From Parvibaculum indicum (GTDB lineage: Bacteria; Pseudomonadota; Alphaproteobacteria; Parvibaculales; Parvibaculaceae): a DNA stretch of 64,000 nucleotides. Numbering within the stretch: the first letter of the stretch is position 1; every line of letters starts with the position of its first letter. Shown here one piece after another: positions 40,330-50,918 of the stretch. Made by a program: the position numbers and the translations under genes. Where the stretch lies: the NCBI RefSeq assembly GCF_011762095.1, contig NZ_JAASQO010000002.1:186001-250000 (forward strand), written 5' to 3'. Under the pieces are notes generated by a model. The model searched no databases and had not been told where the DNA came from. It worked only from the letters and a program-made list of their open reading frames with translations.

Positions 40330-42369
40330 ATGACGACAACCGAAAAATCCGCCGCCGCCGAAAAGACGTCTTCCGAGAACGCGACCGCAAGCCATGACCG
40401 CATGGCCAATGCCATTCGCGCGCTGGCGATGGACGCCGTCCAGAAGGCCAATTCCGGCCATCCCGGCATGCCGATGGGCACCGCCGACATCGCGACCGTG
40501 CTCTTCACCAAGTTCCTGAAGATCGATCCGCGTACGCCGAATTGGCCCGACCGCGACCGCTTCGTGCTCTCCGCCGGCCATGGTTCCATGCTGCTTTATG
40601 CGCTGAACTACCTGCTCGGCTATGAGGACATGACGATCGAGCAGATCGAGAATTTCCGCCAGCTCGGCTCCATCACGGCCGGCCATCCCGAATACGGCCA
40701 TGCCGCGGGCGTGGAAACGACCACCGGCCCGCTCGGCCAGGGCATCGCCACCTCGGTGGGCATGGCGCTTGCCGAACGGATGCTGAATGCGCAGTTCGGC
40801 GACGACGCCGTCAATCACTACACCTATGTCATCGCCTCCGACGGCGATCTCATGGAAGGCATCAGCCATGAGGCGATCAGCCTGGCGGGCCATCTGAAGC
40901 TCTCCAAGCTCATCGTGCTTTACGACGACAACGAAATTTCCATCGACGGACCGCTGAGCCTGTCGGAAACCGGCGACGCGCTGAAGCGATTCGAGGCCGC
41001 GGGCTGGGAAGCGTCGAGAATCGACGGCCACAATCCGGCCGAGATCGAAGCCGCGATCGAGGCGGCCCGCAACAGCGACAAGCCGAGCCTGATCGCCTGC
41101 CGGACCGTGATCGGCTTCGGCTCGCCCAACAAGCAGGGCAAATCCTCCTCGCATGGCGCCGCCCTCGGCGAAGAGGAAATCGCCCTGACCCGCCAGGAAC
41201 TCGGCTGGGACGCGGAGCCCTTCTCCATCCCCAGCGACGTGCTGGACGCCTGGCGCATTGCCGGCTGCCGCAACGCCAAGGCCCGCAAGGCCTGGGAAGA
41301 CCGGCTGAACGGGCTCGACAAGGAAACCCGCGCCGAATTCGACCGCCGCCTGAAAGGCGAGCTGAAACCCGAACTCGCCAAGGCCATCGCCGCCTTCAAG
41401 CGCAAGGTCTCGGAAGAAAAGCCGAAATGGGCGACGCGCAAATCCTCCGAGGAGACGCTCAACGTCATCAACGCGGTGCTGCCGGAAACCGTGGGCGGCT
41501 CCGCCGACCTGACCGGCTCCAACAACACCCGCTCGAAGGACCAGAAGGCGGTCACGCCGGACGATTTCTCCGGCAGTTTCATCCATTACGGTGTGCGCGA
41601 GCACGGCATGGCCGCGGCCATGAACGGCATGGCGCTGCACAAGGGGCTGATCCCCTATTCCGGCACCTTCCTCGTTTTCACCGACTATTGCCGCCCGGCG
41701 ATCCGGCTCTCTGCGCTGATGGGCCAGCGCGTCGTCTATGTGATGACGCATGATTCCATCGGCCTTGGCGAAGACGGCCCCACCCACCAGCCGGTGGAAC
41801 ATCTGGCCAGCCTGCGCGCCATGCCCAACCTCAACGTGTTCCGCCCCGCCGACGTGGTGGAAACGGCCGAATGCTGGCAGCTCGCGCTGGAAGCGGCGGA
41901 CACGCCGTCGATTCTCGCGCTGTCGCGCCAGGGCCTGCCGACGCTGCGCACCGAGCACACGGACGACAATCTCTGTGCCCGCGGCGCCTATGAGCTGTCC
42001 GGCACCGCGCTCGAGGCCAAGGTGACGCTGATCGCCACCGGCTCGGAAGTCGAGATCGCGATGAACGCAAAGCGCATTCTCGAAAAGGAAAATATCGGTA
42101 CGCGCGTCGTCTCCATGCCCTGCGCGGAGCTTTTCGACGCCCAGCCGGCTCAGTACCAGAAAGAAATTCTCGGCCCCGGCACGGTGCGTGTCGCGGTCGA
42201 GGCCGCGATCCGCTACGGTTGGGACCGCTATGTGGCGCCTGACGGAGATTTCGTCGGAATGAACGGTTTTGGCGCCAGCGCCCCTGCCGGGGACCTGTAC
42301 AAGCATTTCAACATTACCCCTGAGGCCACGGCGGAAGCCGCGAGAAAGTGCCTCGCCGCACGGTCCTGA
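40330..42369 (+). CDS. tkt: Transketolase
   Basis: Thiamine-pyrophosphate enzyme that moves two-carbon units in the pentose-phosphate or Calvin pathways. The 679-residue length is normal. Visible motifs are [21 protein letters not shown] (N-terminal), [33 protein letters not shown] (TPP/metal GDG motif) and the pyrimidine-domain [22 protein letters not shown]. The first ~15 residues (Thr/Ala/Glu-rich) precede the family N-terminus. It heads a tkt-gap-pgk-fba series; the gene order resembles carbon-metabolism operons, but no rubisco genes are in the window. Thiamine genes elsewhere in the window feed its cofactor. Confidence 0.96.
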   Translation: MTTTEKSAAAEKTSSENATASHDRMANAIRALAMDAVQKANSGHPGMPMGTADIATVLFTKFLKIDPRTPNWPDRDRFVLSAGHGSMLLYALNYLLGYEDMTIEQIENFRQLGSITAGHPEYGHAAGVETTTGPLGQGIATSVGMALAERMLNAQFGDDAVNHYTYVIASDGDLMEGISHEAISLAGHLKLSKLIVLYDDNEISIDGPLSLSETGDALKRFEAAGWEASRIDGHNPAEIEAAIEAARNSDKPSLIACRTVIGFGSPNKQGKSSSHGAALGEEEIALTRQELGWDAEPFSIPSDVLDAWRIAGCRNAKARKAWEDRLNGLDKETRAEFDRRLKGELKPELAKAIAAFKRKVSEEKPKWATRKSSEETLNVINAVLPETVGGSADLTGSNNTRSKDQKAVTPDDFSGSFIHYGVREHGMAAAMNGMALHKGLIPYSGTFLVFTDYCRPAIRLSALMGQRVVYVMTHDSIGLGEDGPTHQPVEHLASLRAMPNLNVFRPADVVETAECWQLALEAADTPSILALSRQGLPTLRTEHTDDNLCARGAYELSGTALEAKVTLIATGSEVEIAMNAKRILEKENIGTRVVSMPCAELFDAQPAQYQKEILGPGTVRVAVEAAIRYGWDRYVAPDGDFVGMNGFGASAPAGDLYKHFNITPEATAEAARKCLAARS

Positions 42370-42394
42370 CACCGCAATTTGGAGAAAGAAAAGA

Positions 42395-43402
42395 ATGGCT
42401 GTTCGCGTCGCGATTAACGGTTTCGGTCGCATCGGGCGTCTGGTTCTGCGCGCCATCGCAGAATCGGGCCGCAAGGACATTGAAGTGGTCGCCATCAACG
42501 ACCTGGGCTCGGTCGAGGCCAATGCCCAGTTGCTGCGTTTCGACAGCGTGCACGGTCCCTTTCCCGGTAAGGTGAAGACCACCAAATCGACCATGGATCT
42601 CGGCCGCGGCAAGATCCAGGTGCTGGCCGAGCGCGATCCGGCGCAGCTTCCCTGGGACGAACTCGGCGTCGACATCGCGCTGGAATGCACGGGCATCTTC
42701 GCCTCCAAGGAAAAGGCCTCCGCGCATCTGACCGCCGGCGCCAAGAAGGTGCTGGTCTCCGCACCCGCCGAGAACGCCGACGCCACCATCGTCTATGGCG
42801 TGAACACCAAGGATCTGCGCAAGAGCCACAAGGTCGTCTCCAACGCCTCCTGCACGACGAACTGCCTGGCGCCCGTCGCCAAGGTCCTGAACGATCTGTG
42901 CGGCCTGAAACAGGGCTACATGACGACGATCCACGCCTATACGGGCGACCAGCAGACCGTGGACACGCTGCACAAGGATCCGCGCCGCGCCCGCGCCGCC
43001 GCCGTCAACATGATCCCGACCTCCACCGGCGCCGCCAAGGCCATCGGCCTCGTGCTGCCGGAACTGAAGGGCAAGCTCGACGGCACCTCCATCCGCGTGC
43101 CGACCCCGAACGTGTCGCTGATCGACCTCGTCTTCACGCCGAAGAAGAAGGTTACGGTGGAAGAGATCAACGAGGCGATGATCGCCGCCTCCCGCGGGGC
43201 CCTGAAGGGCGTACTCGGCGTCAACAAGGAGCCGCTCGTTTCCAGCGACTTCAACCACAACAAGGCCTCATCCACCTTCGATCTGACCCAGACCCAGATC
43301 GTCGACGGCAATCTCATCCGCGTGATGAGCTGGTACGACAATGAATGGGGCTTCTCCAACCGTATGGGCGACACCGCCGTCGCCATGGGCAAACTGCTCT
43401 GA
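42395..43402 (+). CDS. gap: Glyceraldehyde-3-phosphate dehydrogenase, type I
   Basis: Oxidises glyceraldehyde-3-phosphate with NAD(P) and phosphate. The 335-residue product starts [18 protein letters not shown], has the catalytic cysteine in [12 protein letters not shown] (about residue 154) and the His in [10 protein letters not shown], with [11 protein letters not shown] following. The ATG at 42395 has GGAGAAAG upstream, the same type of ribosome site found before pgk and fba in this operon. It follows tkt by 25 bp. Confidence 0.97.
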   Translation: MAVRVAINGFGRIGRLVLRAIAESGRKDIEVVAINDLGSVEANAQLLRFDSVHGPFPGKVKTTKSTMDLGRGKIQVLAERDPAQLPWDELGVDIALECTGIFASKEKASAHLTAGAKKVLVSAPAENADATIVYGVNTKDLRKSHKVVSNASCTTNCLAPVAKVLNDLCGLKQGYMTTIHAYTGDQQTVDTLHKDPRRARAAAVNMIPTSTGAAKAIGLVLPELKGKLDGTSIRVPTPNVSLIDLVFTPKKKVTVEEINEAMIAASRGALKGVLGVNKEPLVSSDFNHNKASSTFDLTQTQIVDGNLIRVMSWYDNEWGFSNRMGDTAVAMGKLL

Positions 43403-43421
43403 CGAATACGGAGAAAGCGAT

Positions 43422-44633
43422 ATGGGGTCCTACAAGACTCTCGACGATCTGATTGCCGCCGGCCCCCTCAAGGGCCGGCGCGTTCTTGTGCGCGCGGACC
43501 TGAACGTGCCGATGGCCGAGGGACGCATCGCCGACGCCACCCGCGTGGAGCGCGTGGCGCCGACGCTGAAGGAACTCGCGTCCCATGGGGCGAAAGTCCT
43601 CGTGCTGTCGCATTTCGACCGCCCCAAGGGCAAACGCATAGCCGAGATGAGCCTCAAGCCCGTCGCGGATGCGATGCATGAATGGGTGGGCCAGCCGGTC
43701 GGCTTCGCGCAGGACTGCATCGGCGGCGAAGCCGCGGGTGCGATCGCTGCAATGGAAGACGGCGGCATCCTCGTGCTGGAAAACACCCGCTTCCATCCCG
43801 GCGAGGAAAACAACGACGCGAATTTCGCCCGTCAGCTTGCTGAAATCGGCGACGTCTATGTGAACGACGCCTTTTCCTGCGCCCATCGCGCCCATGCCTC
43901 CACCGAAGGCATCGTGCATCACCTGCCCTCCTATGCGGGCCGGGCGATGGAAGCGGAGCTGAAGGCGCTCGACGCCGCGCTCGGCAATCCGGCGCGCCCC
44001 GTGGTCGCCATTGTCGGCGGCGCGAAAGTGTCCACCAAGATCGCGCTGCTGGGCAATCTGGTGAAGAAGGTGGACTGCCTCGTCATCGGCGGCGGCATGG
44101 CCAATACCTTCCTGGCCGCGCAGGGCAAACAGGTCGGCAAATCGCTTTGCGAACTCGACCTCCTCGATACCGCCCGCCACATCATGGCGAATGCGCGCGC
44201 CGCCAATTGCGAAATTCTCCTGCCCACCGACGCCGTGGTGGCCAAGGAACTCAAGAAGAACGTGGAAACCCGCACGGTCAACGTGAACGAGGTCCCCGAG
44301 GACATGATGATCCTCGATGTCGGCCCGGATACGCTGGCGCATCTGTCGGGACGGTTTGAAACCGCGCAGACAGTGGTGTGGAATGGCCCTCTCGGCGCCT
44401 TCGAGATACCGCCCTTCGACGAGGGAACCATGACCGCCGCGCGCCAGGCCGCCATGCTCACCAGGATGGGGAACCTGATCTCCGTCGCGGGCGGCGGCGA
44501 CACGGTGGCCGCCCTCAACGAAGCCGGGGCCGCCGACGAGTTTACCTATGTGTCCGCCGCGGGCGGGGCCTTCCTGGAATGGATGGAAGGTGTGGAACTG
44601 CCCGGCGTGGCAGCGCTTGAAAACGCCGCCTGA
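43422..44633 (+). CDS. pgk: Phosphoglycerate kinase
   Basis: Transfers phosphate between 1,3-bisphosphoglycerate and ADP. The 403-residue protein has [23 protein letters not shown] at the N-terminus, [38 protein letters not shown] (hinge region), and the nucleotide loop [15 protein letters not shown] near the end. GGAGAAAG precedes the ATG at 43422. It starts 19 bp after gap. Confidence 0.97.
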   Translation: MGSYKTLDDLIAAGPLKGRRVLVRADLNVPMAEGRIADATRVERVAPTLKELASHGAKVLVLSHFDRPKGKRIAEMSLKPVADAMHEWVGQPVGFAQDCIGGEAAGAIAAMEDGGILVLENTRFHPGEENNDANFARQLAEIGDVYVNDAFSCAHRAHASTEGIVHHLPSYAGRAMEAELKALDAALGNPARPVVAIVGGAKVSTKIALLGNLVKKVDCLVIGGGMANTFLAAQGKQVGKSLCELDLLDTARHIMANARAANCEILLPTDAVVAKELKKNVETRTVNVNEVPEDMMILDVGPDTLAHLSGRFETAQTVVWNGPLGAFEIPPFDEGTMTAARQAAMLTRMGNLISVAGGGDTVAALNEAGAADEFTYVSAAGGAFLEWMEGVELPGVAALENAA

Positions 44634-44664
44634 GCGGCAGTATCCGATCTGGAGAATGGAAAAA

Positions 44665-45684
44665 ATGACTGAAACGCTTGAATCCATCGCAGAAGCCATG
44701 GTCGCGCCGGGCAAGGGCATCCTTGCCGCCGACGAAAGCTCCGGCACGATCAAGAAGCGTTTCGACTCGATCAATCTCGAGTCGACCGAAGACAATCGCC
44801 GCGACTACCGCGAAATGCTGTTCCGCACCGAAGAGGCGATGAAGAACAACATTTCCGGCGTCATCCTTTATGACGAGACCATCCGCCAGAAGGCCAAGGA
44901 CGGCACGCCGCTCGTGGACCTCATCAAGGCCGCGGGCTCCATTCCCGGCATCAAGGTCGATATGGGCGCCAAGGAAATGGCCGGCTTCCCCGGCGAGAAG
45001 ATCACCGAAGGCCTCGACGGCCTGCGCGAGCGCCTGGCCGAATATTATGACCTCGGCGCCCGCTTCGCGAAATGGCGCGCCGTGATCGACATTGCCGACG
45101 GCATCCCGACGCAAGGCTGCATCGAAGCCAATGCCGAGGCGCTGGCGCGCTATGCCGCGCTCTGCCAGGAGCAGAAGATCGTGCCGATCGTCGAGCCGGA
45201 AGTGCTGATGGATGGCGGCCACGATATCGACCGCTGCGATGAAGTGACGGAAGCCGCGCTGCGCACCGTTTTCGCCCGCCTTGCCGCCCACCGCGTAAAC
45301 CTCGAAGGCACCATCCTGAAGCCGAACATGGTGATCTCCGGCAAGAAATGCACAAAACAGGCCTCCGTCGAGGAAGTCGCCGCGCGCACCATCGCCTGCT
45401 TCAAGAAGGTCGTGCCGGCCGCGATCCCCGGCATCGTCTACCTCTCCGGCGGCCAGTCCGACGAAGACGCGACGGCGCATCTGAACGCGATGAACGCCAT
45501 CGGCGGCTTCCCCTGGAAGATGTCCTTCTCCTATGGCCGCGCGCTCCAGCACGCCCCGCTCACCACCTGGGGCGGCAAGGCGGAAAACGTGGCCGCGGCC
45601 CAGGCCGCCTTCGCGCACCGCGCCAAGATGAACGGCCTTGCCACGCAGGCCGGCTGGAAAAAGGACCTTGAAAAGGCCGCCTGA
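44665..45684 (+). CDS. Fructose-bisphosphate aldolase, class I
   Basis: Schiff-base aldolase splitting fructose-1,6-bisphosphate. The 339-residue protein belongs to the class I family known from animals and plants: GKGILAADESSGTIKKRF, NNISGVILYDETI, WRAVIDIADGIP, the Schiff-base lysine in LEGTILKPNMVISG (about residue 220), and YLSGGQSDEDATAHLNAMN. GGAG at 44651 gives good spacing to the ATG at 44665 but not to the earlier ATG at 44656, so the later one is chosen. It is last in the tkt-gap-pgk-fba unit and is followed by a terminator. Confidence 0.95.
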   Translation: MTETLESIAEAMVAPGKGILAADESSGTIKKRFDSINLESTEDNRRDYREMLFRTEEAMKNNISGVILYDETIRQKAKDGTPLVDLIKAAGSIPGIKVDMGAKEMAGFPGEKITEGLDGLRERLAEYYDLGARFAKWRAVIDIADGIPTQGCIEANAEALARYAALCQEQKIVPIVEPEVLMDGGHDIDRCDEVTEAALRTVFARLAAHRVNLEGTILKPNMVISGKKCTKQASVEEVAARTIACFKKVVPAAIPGIVYLSGGQSDEDATAHLNAMNAIGGFPWKMSFSYGRALQHAPLTTWGGKAENVAAAQAAFAHRAKMNGLATQAGWKKDLEKAA

Positions 45685-45708
45685 TCCGGCCTCGCCTGCC
45701 GAATACGA

Positions 45709-45742
45709 AACGCCCCGCCCTCACCGAGAGCGGGGCGTTTTC
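45709..45742 (+). terminator. Rho-independent terminator of the tkt-gap-pgk-fba operon
   Basis: A 10-bp stem (AACGCCCCGC / GCGGGGCGTT) with an 11-base loop and following T residues, 25 bp after the aldolase stop. The convergent regulator gene ends 20 bp beyond; A residues on the other side allow it to act on both strands. Confidence 0.88.
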
Positions 45743-45761
45743 CGTTTCGGCCTCGACCGGC

Positions 45762-46223
45762 CTATTCCAGCGCGCCGGTTTCCGACAGGACGGAAAAGAG
45801 CCGCCTCAAATTCCTCAATTGCGGCTCCAGAACCGCGTCGGGATCGAAATCCTCGATGATCGTCTGCCTGATGCAGAGCCCGCCGCGCTTGTCCTCGACC
45901 ACCACGCCCATCTCGATCATGGCGGCGACCTTACGGCGCACCGTCTCGCGCGGCAGGCCGGTGGAGCGTGACAGCGCCAGCCGGCTGATCGGCGTGTAGA
46001 GGGAGGAAGGGATCACCTCGTCGAAACTCGCATAGCGCGCGCGAAGTTCCGGATCGTTCATCACATGATGCTCATTGCGCGTCGAGATCGCGAGGAACAG
46101 GAGAGTCATTTCATAGTCGTTATTGAAACTGCCCTCCATCGTCTCGGCACACCGCAGAACGAATTCGGCAATGGAGTGAGCGATCAATCGGGAATAGGGC
46201 TCATAATTCACGGGCTTCTTCAT
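45762..46223 (-). CDS. Winged-helix transcriptional regulator, family uncertain
   Basis: A 153-residue protein. The C-terminal half has a clear helix-turn-helix (ISRLALSRSTGLPRETVRRKVAAMIEMGVVVEDKRGG, about residues 80-118) of winged-helix type; the N-terminal half is helical (LIAHSIAEFVLRCAETMEGSFNNDYEMTLLFLAIS) and probably dimerises. I do not recognise the family with confidence. The ATG at 46223 has no clear ribosome site; the frame is open to 46304. It is convergent to the sugar-phosphate operon, so it may or may not regulate it. The 46224-46410 stretch upstream is AT-rich. Confidence 0.65.
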   Translation of the reverse strand: MKKPVNYEPYSRLIAHSIAEFVLRCAETMEGSFNNDYEMTLLFLAISTRNEHHVMNDPELRARYASFDEVIPSSLYTPISRLALSRSTGLPRETVRRKVAAMIEMGVVVEDKRGGLCIRQTIIEDFDPDAVLEPQLRNLRRLFSVLSETGALE

Positions 46224-46410
46224 AATATCAAAACACGCCTTTTCTACGCCTGCGACAGATAAAGGCACGGACCGCCGGACCGTCGCCAATAGCCAGCTAC
46301 CCATTATGGGCAGTCTAGTGCTTCAAATATTCCGGATTCTTTGGCATCATCCAGATTGGTGGGTACTTGTCTTGTATCGGGTTGGGCTTCAATGGATATG
46401 GATACGCGGC

Positions 46411-46566
46411 GTGAGCCGCACAATGAACGGCCGCGGCCGGAAGAAGCCGGTCTCTCGTCGAATGCCCGAGGGCTGGTATATCGCGCCGGGCATGGTTCTC
46501 GGTCTCGTGTTCTGGGGTTTCGCGGTCTATGGCCTGCTCGATCTTCTGGATATCGTGAAAGGCTGA
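46411..46566 (+). CDS. Hypothetical small membrane protein
   Basis: A short frame encoding a basic N-terminus ([17 protein letters not shown]) followed by one hydrophobic segment ([26 protein letters not shown]). The frame remains open to 46306, but codon use in 46306-46410 is AT-rich and unlike coding DNA here, so I favour the GTG at 46411 or ATG at 46423. There is no clear ribosome site. No family recognised; it could also be a chance frame. Confidence 0.4.
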   Translation: MSRTMNGRGRKKPVSRRMPEGWYIAPGMVLGLVFWGFAVYGLLDLLDIVKG

Positions 46567-46618
46567 CCCGCCCTCAAAACGGATGCAAGGGCCGCCGCTT
46601 CGCGTTAAAACCGGCGGC

Positions 46619-47290
46619 ATGAGCTCCACAGAAGATAATTACCGCTGCCGCCTCTACCTCATCACGCCGCCCCGGCTTGAGCCGCGCGCCTTTGCCGATA
46701 CGCTGCGCATGGCGCTGGACGGCGGCGACGTCGCCTGCCTGCAACTTCGCCTGAAGCGCGAGGACGAAACGCCGGAAAGCGACGACACGATCCGCCGCGC
46801 GGTCGAGGCGCTGATGCCCGTGGCGCAGGAACGCGATGTCGCCTTTCTGGTCAACGACCGGCCGGATATCGCCGCCGAGATGGGGGCCGACGGCACGCAT
46901 ATCGGTCAGGACGACATGCCTTATGCCGAGGCCCGCAAGCTGCTGGGCCCGGACCATATTGTCGGTGTGACCTGCCATGACAACCGCCACCTGGCCATGG
47001 AACTGGCCGAGGCGGGCGCGGATTACGTGGCTTTCGGCGCCTTTTATCCAACTGACACAAAAAACGCCAAGAGTGTCGCCGACCCTGAAATCCTGGCCTG
47101 GTGGTCGGAAGTGTTCGAAGTCCCCTGCGTGGCCATCGGCGGCATCAAGATCGACAACGCCGCGCCGCTGGTGCGGGCGGGCGCCGACTTCCTTGCCGTC
47201 TCCTCAGGCGTCTGGACCCATCCCGAAGGACCGGCGGCAGCCGTGCGCGCCTTCAACCATTTGATGAGCGAAGAGAGCGTGAGTTCATGA
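46619..47290 (+). CDS. thiE: Thiamine-phosphate synthase ThiE
   Basis: Joins hydroxymethylpyrimidine pyrophosphate and thiazole phosphate to thiamine phosphate. The 224-residue TIM barrel starts [19 protein letters not shown], has [37 protein letters not shown] (pyrophosphate-binding Asp residues), [16 protein letters not shown] and [29 protein letters not shown], all in family order. Its stop overlaps the next gene's start (ATGA). Only a weak ribosome site is seen. No TPP riboswitch lies before it. Confidence 0.93.
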   Translation: MSSTEDNYRCRLYLITPPRLEPRAFADTLRMALDGGDVACLQLRLKREDETPESDDTIRRAVEALMPVAQERDVAFLVNDRPDIAAEMGADGTHIGQDDMPYAEARKLLGPDHIVGVTCHDNRHLAMELAEAGADYVAFGAFYPTDTKNAKSVADPEILAWWSEVFEVPCVAIGGIKIDNAAPLVRAGADFLAVSSGVWTHPEGPAAAVRAFNHLMSEESVSS

Positions 47291-48402
47291 TCCGGTTCCC
47301 CGTCCTGCTGCTGAGCGCTTCGGCCATCGTCTTCGGCGCGTCCATCGCCGCCCATGCCGACCTCTCCCCGCTTCGGCCCGAAACGAAGGGCGCGGCCCAG
47401 CCGGCCGAGGCCGAGGCCGGAGGCGCCATGAGCGCGGCCGTCGCCGCTTACAATGCCGCCGATTTCGAAAAGGCGCGCCGTCTGGCCGCGCCCCTCGCGG
47501 AAGGCGGAAACGTCAACGCCCAGCTCATGATGGGCGCGATCTACAACAACGGTCAGGGCGTGGACCGCGATCCGAAACAGGCGGAGCGCTGGTTCGGCAT
47601 GGCCGCCGCGCAGGGCAATGCGAGCGCCCATTACGCGCTCGGTCTGCTGGAAATGGGCGGCATCGACGGCAAGGTCGATCTCGCCCGCGCACGAACCGAA
47701 TTCGACGCCGCGGCCAGGGGCGGCCTCGCCCTTGCCCAGACCGAACTCGGCCTGATGAAACTGTCCGGCACGGGCGGCCCGCAGGATCTGGCGGGCGCGG
47801 CGGCGCTATTCCGCGAGGCCGGAAAAAACGGCGATCCCGCCGGCCACTACAATCTCGGTGTGCTCTATGCGACGGGCAAAGGCGTGACGAAAGACCTCGC
47901 CATGGCGGCGGCGAATTTCCAGGCGGCTTCCGACAAGGGACATCCCGAAGCCAGCTACCAATACGGCCTGATGCTGCAGGACGGCGTCGGCGTGCCGCAA
48001 AAAGACAAGACGGAAGCCGTGCAGCGCTTCGGCGCGGCCGCCAAGCGCGGCCTGCCCAAGGCCCAGACGGCGCTGGCCTTCGCCTATTACAGCGGCGAAG
48101 GCATCGCCAAGGACGAGACCAAGGCCGCCCAGTGGTTCACCGAGGCGGCCATTCGCGGCAATGCGCTGGCGCAGGACAGGCTGGCCCGGCTCTATTTTCT
48201 GGGTCAGGGCGTGAAACGCGATCTGGTCTCCGCCCTTCTCTGGCTCACGCTGGCCGAGCGCAACGGCCAGAAAGACGAGACGCTGCGTGCCGCCATGGCC
48301 CCCGACATCACCCCTGAGATCAAGGCGCAGGTGAAAGAGCAGATCGACAAGCTCGACAAGAACATGAAGGCCGCCCGCGACGCGGTCGTGCCCTCTCGAT
48401 AA
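47287..48402 (+). CDS. Sel1-repeat (TPR-like) exported protein
   Basis: A 371-residue protein with a signal peptide ([24 protein letters not shown]) and about six or seven Sel1-like repeats of 36 residues, each with the A-x-x-x-LG-x-(L/M)-Y-x-x-G-x-G-V-x-x-D pattern (for example [34 protein letters not shown] and [24 protein letters not shown]). Such proteins act as scaffolds, often in envelope or signalling complexes. The ATG overlaps the thiE stop by 4 bp, but a functional link to thiamine is unlikely; the coupling is probably accidental. Confidence 0.88.
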   Translation: MIRFPVLLLSASAIVFGASIAAHADLSPLRPETKGAAQPAEAEAGGAMSAAVAAYNAADFEKARRLAAPLAEGGNVNAQLMMGAIYNNGQGVDRDPKQAERWFGMAAAQGNASAHYALGLLEMGGIDGKVDLARARTEFDAAARGGLALAQTELGLMKLSGTGGPQDLAGAAALFREAGKNGDPAGHYNLGVLYATGKGVTKDLAMAAANFQAASDKGHPEASYQYGLMLQDGVGVPQKDKTEAVQRFGAAAKRGLPKAQTALAFAYYSGEGIAKDETKAAQWFTEAAIRGNALAQDRLARLYFLGQGVKRDLVSALLWLTLAERNGQKDETLRAAMAPDITPEIKAQVKEQIDKLDKNMKAARDAVVPSR

Positions 48403-48680
48403 CCGGCCCGATAGCGGGCAAAGCCGCTCCGGAAAGCCCCCGAAAAGCGCCGGCTGCCCTCCTTTTCGGGGAATCGGCCGCGCAATATCCCTGTCATTTG
48501 AGGCCGCCTGATGTTATCAGAGCGCGCATTGCGGCTTTGGAGCGCGAGGCCGGTCATGCAGGCGCCGCCCGAGACGACCCGGCGGCGACCATGATCTGCC
48601 TCCCCGGCCCGCCCGCCGCGCATTCATATTCTGAAGACCCCGGCCTCCCGGAGGCCGCAGAACCGAGAAGTTCAATCGCG

Positions 48681-49244
48681 ATGAAGATCAACGGCAACGA
48701 AATCCGTCCCGGCAATGTGATCGAGCATGATGGCGGCCTCTGGGCGGCTGTGAAGGTCCAGCATGTGAAGCCCGGCAAGGGCGGCGCCTTTGCGCAGGTG
48801 GAACTGAAAAACCTCGTCGACGGCCGCAAGCTCAACGAACGCTTCCGCTCCGCCGAAACGGTCGAGCGTGTCCGCCTCGAACAGAAGGACTACACCTATC
48901 TCTATGAGAGCGACGGGATGCTGACCTTCATGGACGACGAGAGCTACGAGCAGATCGAGCTCCAGAAGGAATGGGTCGGCGAACGCGCCGCCTTCCTGCA
49001 GGACGGCATGAAGGTCACGGTGGAAAGCCATGAAGGCAAACCGCTCGGCATTTCCCTGCCCGACCAGGTGACGCTGGAAGTGGTGGAAACCGAACCCACG
49101 GTGAAGGGCCAGACGGCGGCCAGCTCCTACAAGCCTGCCATGCTGGAAAACGGCGTGCGCTGCATGGTGCCGCCTTTCGTCACCACCGGCGAAAAGATCG
49201 TCGTGGACACGAACGAAATCACCTATCTGCGCCGCGCCGACTGA
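48681..49244 (+). CDS. efp: Translation elongation factor P
   Basis: Helps ribosomes through polyproline stretches. The 187-residue, three-domain protein has the N-terminal [21 protein letters not shown] strand and the loop [10 protein letters not shown], with Lys33 at the tip where modification by EpmA/EpmB-type enzymes occurs in other bacteria; those enzymes are not in this window. The C-terminal YLRRAD ending is typical. The ATG at 48681 starts at the family N-terminus; the frame is open upstream to 48498. The 48403-48680 gap holds an inverted repeat (48438-48471) and presumably the promoter. An IMPase gene follows 26 bp later. Confidence 0.96.
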   Translation: MKINGNEIRPGNVIEHDGGLWAAVKVQHVKPGKGGAFAQVELKNLVDGRKLNERFRSAETVERVRLEQKDYTYLYESDGMLTFMDDESYEQIELQKEWVGERAAFLQDGMKVTVESHEGKPLGISLPDQVTLEVVETEPTVKGQTAASSYKPAMLENGVRCMVPPFVTTGEKIVVDTNEITYLRRAD

Positions 49245-49270
49245 TTTCATTTCCCGCAAAAGAAAATCAC

Positions 49271-50074
49271 ATGTCGCGTCACAGCCCCGCCCTCACCGTC
49301 ATGATCGCCGCCGCGCGCAAGGCCGCGCGCGGTCTCCAGCGCGATTTCGGCGAAGTCGAAAATCTTCAGGTGTCGCTGAAAGGCCCCGGGGATTTCGTTT
49401 CCAATGCCGACCGCAAGGCGGAAAAGATCCTGTTCGAGGAACTGTCCAAGGCCCGCCCGGGCTACGGCTTCCTGATGGAGGAAAGCGGCACCGTCGAAGG
49501 GCCCGATAAGTCGCATCGCTGGATCATCGATCCGCTGGACGGGACGACGAACTTCCTGCACGGCATCCCGATGTTCGCCATCTCCATCGGGCTGGAGCGC
49601 GACGGACAGATCGTGGCCGCGCTCGTCTATAATCCGGTCACGGATGAAATGTTCGTCGCCGAAAAGGGTGGCGGCGCCTTCCTGAACGACCGCCGTATCC
49701 GCGTTGCCTCGCGCCGCGATCTTGCACAGTCGGTTGTCTGCTGCGGCATTCCCCATCTGGGGCGCCCCGGCCATCGAGGTTTCCTGACCGAACTCTCCGC
49801 CGTGATGAACGAAGTGTCGGGCGTTCGCCGCACCGGCTCCGCGGCGCTGGACCTGGCTTACGTCGCCGCCGGCCGTTTCGACGCCTATTGGGAGGCCGCC
49901 CTTTCCGCCTGGGACATCGCAGCGGGTATTCTGCTGGTGCGCGAAGCGGGCGGTTTCGTCAGCGACATCGACGGGTCCGACCGCATGCTGACCACGGGCA
50001 ACATCATCGCAGGCAACGACCAGCTCCGCAGCCAGCTCGAAAAACTGCTGAAAAAGGCACGCCGCGAAGGCTGA
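49271..50074 (+). CDS. suhB: Inositol monophosphatase family protein (SuhB-like)
   Basis: Magnesium-dependent phosphatase. The 267-residue protein has the metal-site motifs FLMEESG (about residue 73), WIIDPLDGTTNFLHGIP (about 85-100) and the C-terminal WDIAAGILLVREAGGFVSDIDG, and the mid-motif RRTGSAALDLAYVAAGR. In bacteria members act on inositol phosphates, NADP or, as SuhB, on rRNA transcription. It follows efp by 26 bp and precedes four envelope genes, so it may lead their transcript. Confidence 0.93.
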   Translation: MSRHSPALTVMIAAARKAARGLQRDFGEVENLQVSLKGPGDFVSNADRKAEKILFEELSKARPGYGFLMEESGTVEGPDKSHRWIIDPLDGTTNFLHGIPMFAISIGLERDGQIVAALVYNPVTDEMFVAEKGGGAFLNDRRIRVASRRDLAQSVVCCGIPHLGRPGHRGFLTELSAVMNEVSGVRRTGSAALDLAYVAAGRFDAYWEAALSAWDIAAGILLVREAGGFVSDIDGSDRMLTTGNIIAGNDQLRSQLEKLLKKARREG

Positions 50075-50170
50075 CCCCGCCTTGTGCCCGCGCCGCCAAG
50101 CAGCGCCCGGCCCCGCCCTATTCTCGCCATAGAGCTGGGCGGAGATGGTTGCCGGGAGGAAATACCGGCC

Positions 50171-50863
50171 ATGCGCGCACGCTTTTTATCTGTCACACAC
50201 AAAATCCCCTTCGTTCTGGCGAGCGCCCTCCTCATCGCGCCGGCGGCGCCTTTATGGGCGACGCCGCTCGACACGGTAGAGGGCGTTCTGGACGGCACGC
50301 TCGCAAGAACGCCCGGCGACGGAGAAAGCGCGACACGGCAAGGCGTGCCCGCAATCCCGACGGTTCGCGAAAGCCCGATCGACCGGGTGCTCGACCGCAA
50401 TTCTGTGCCGTCATCGCCTGCGAGCGCCAGCCGATCCGCCTCGCCCGCTCCATCCACGCCGCCGCGCACAAGCGCGCAGCCACGCCCCTGCGACCGCGCG
50501 GACGACACCGCCCCGTGCCGCACACCCGACACCTCGCTTGAGGCCGTTCTCCCCGGACGCCTGCTGCAGCGTGTCTACTTCATGCGGAACAGCGCCACGC
50601 TCGATGAAAGCGGCAAGCAGGATCTGGCAAATTTCGCCCGTCTCTACAGCCGCCGCATCGGCGATCTGGTTCTTGTCGGCGCCACGCAGAAAACGCCCGG
50701 CGATATGCCTGAAACCGATCAGCTCGGGCTGGAGCGCGCCCTGGCCGTGGAAACCGTTCTCCGGCAAAACGGCCTCGGCCCCTCCCGCCTGCGCGTGACG
50801 GAAGCCGCGGCGACCGAGGGCCGGACGGGCGACTATGTGGAAATCCGCCTTGATGGATACTGA
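50171..50863 (+). CDS. OmpA-like exported protein, divergent
   Basis: A 230-residue protein with an N-terminal signal sequence (FVLASALLIAPAAPLWA), a Pro/Ser/Arg-rich linker of about 70 residues, and a C-terminal OmpA-type domain (RVYFMRNSATLDESGKQDLANFARLYSRRIGDLVLVGA ... ALAVETVLRQNGLGPSRLRVTEAA). The peptidoglycan-binding Asp/Arg pattern is weakly kept: the usual GHTD motif is replaced by GATQ, so binding may be lost. GGGAGGA lies about 12 bases before the ATG. First of four adjacent envelope genes. Confidence 0.75.
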   Translation: MRARFLSVTHKIPFVLASALLIAPAAPLWATPLDTVEGVLDGTLARTPGDGESATRQGVPAIPTVRESPIDRVLDRNSVPSSPASASRSASPAPSTPPRTSAQPRPCDRADDTAPCRTPDTSLEAVLPGRLLQRVYFMRNSATLDESGKQDLANFARLYSRRIGDLVLVGATQKTPGDMPETDQLGLERALAVETVLRQNGLGPSRLRVTEAAATEGRTGDYVEIRLDGY

Positions 50864-50918
50864 GCGCGCGCCCTCATCTCCCCTGTTCGCCTCCGCCCCG
50901 TCGCGCTAGACTTCGCGC

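Noticed and set aside
40330-45684. Calvin-cycle operon
   Set aside because: tkt-gap-pgk-fba could serve it, but no rubisco, phosphoribulokinase or cbbR-like gene is in the window, so glycolysis/pentose-phosphate use is the safer reading.
48438-48471. Inverted repeat CCCCGAAAAG/CTTTTCGGGG as a terminator after the Sel1 gene
   Set aside because: The stem is good but no T run follows and the loop is long, so I do not call a terminator; it may still be a weak one.
49245-49270. suhB leader RNA motif before the inositol monophosphatase gene
   Set aside because: Only 26 bp separate the gene from efp, too short for the motif known from other Alphaproteobacteria.
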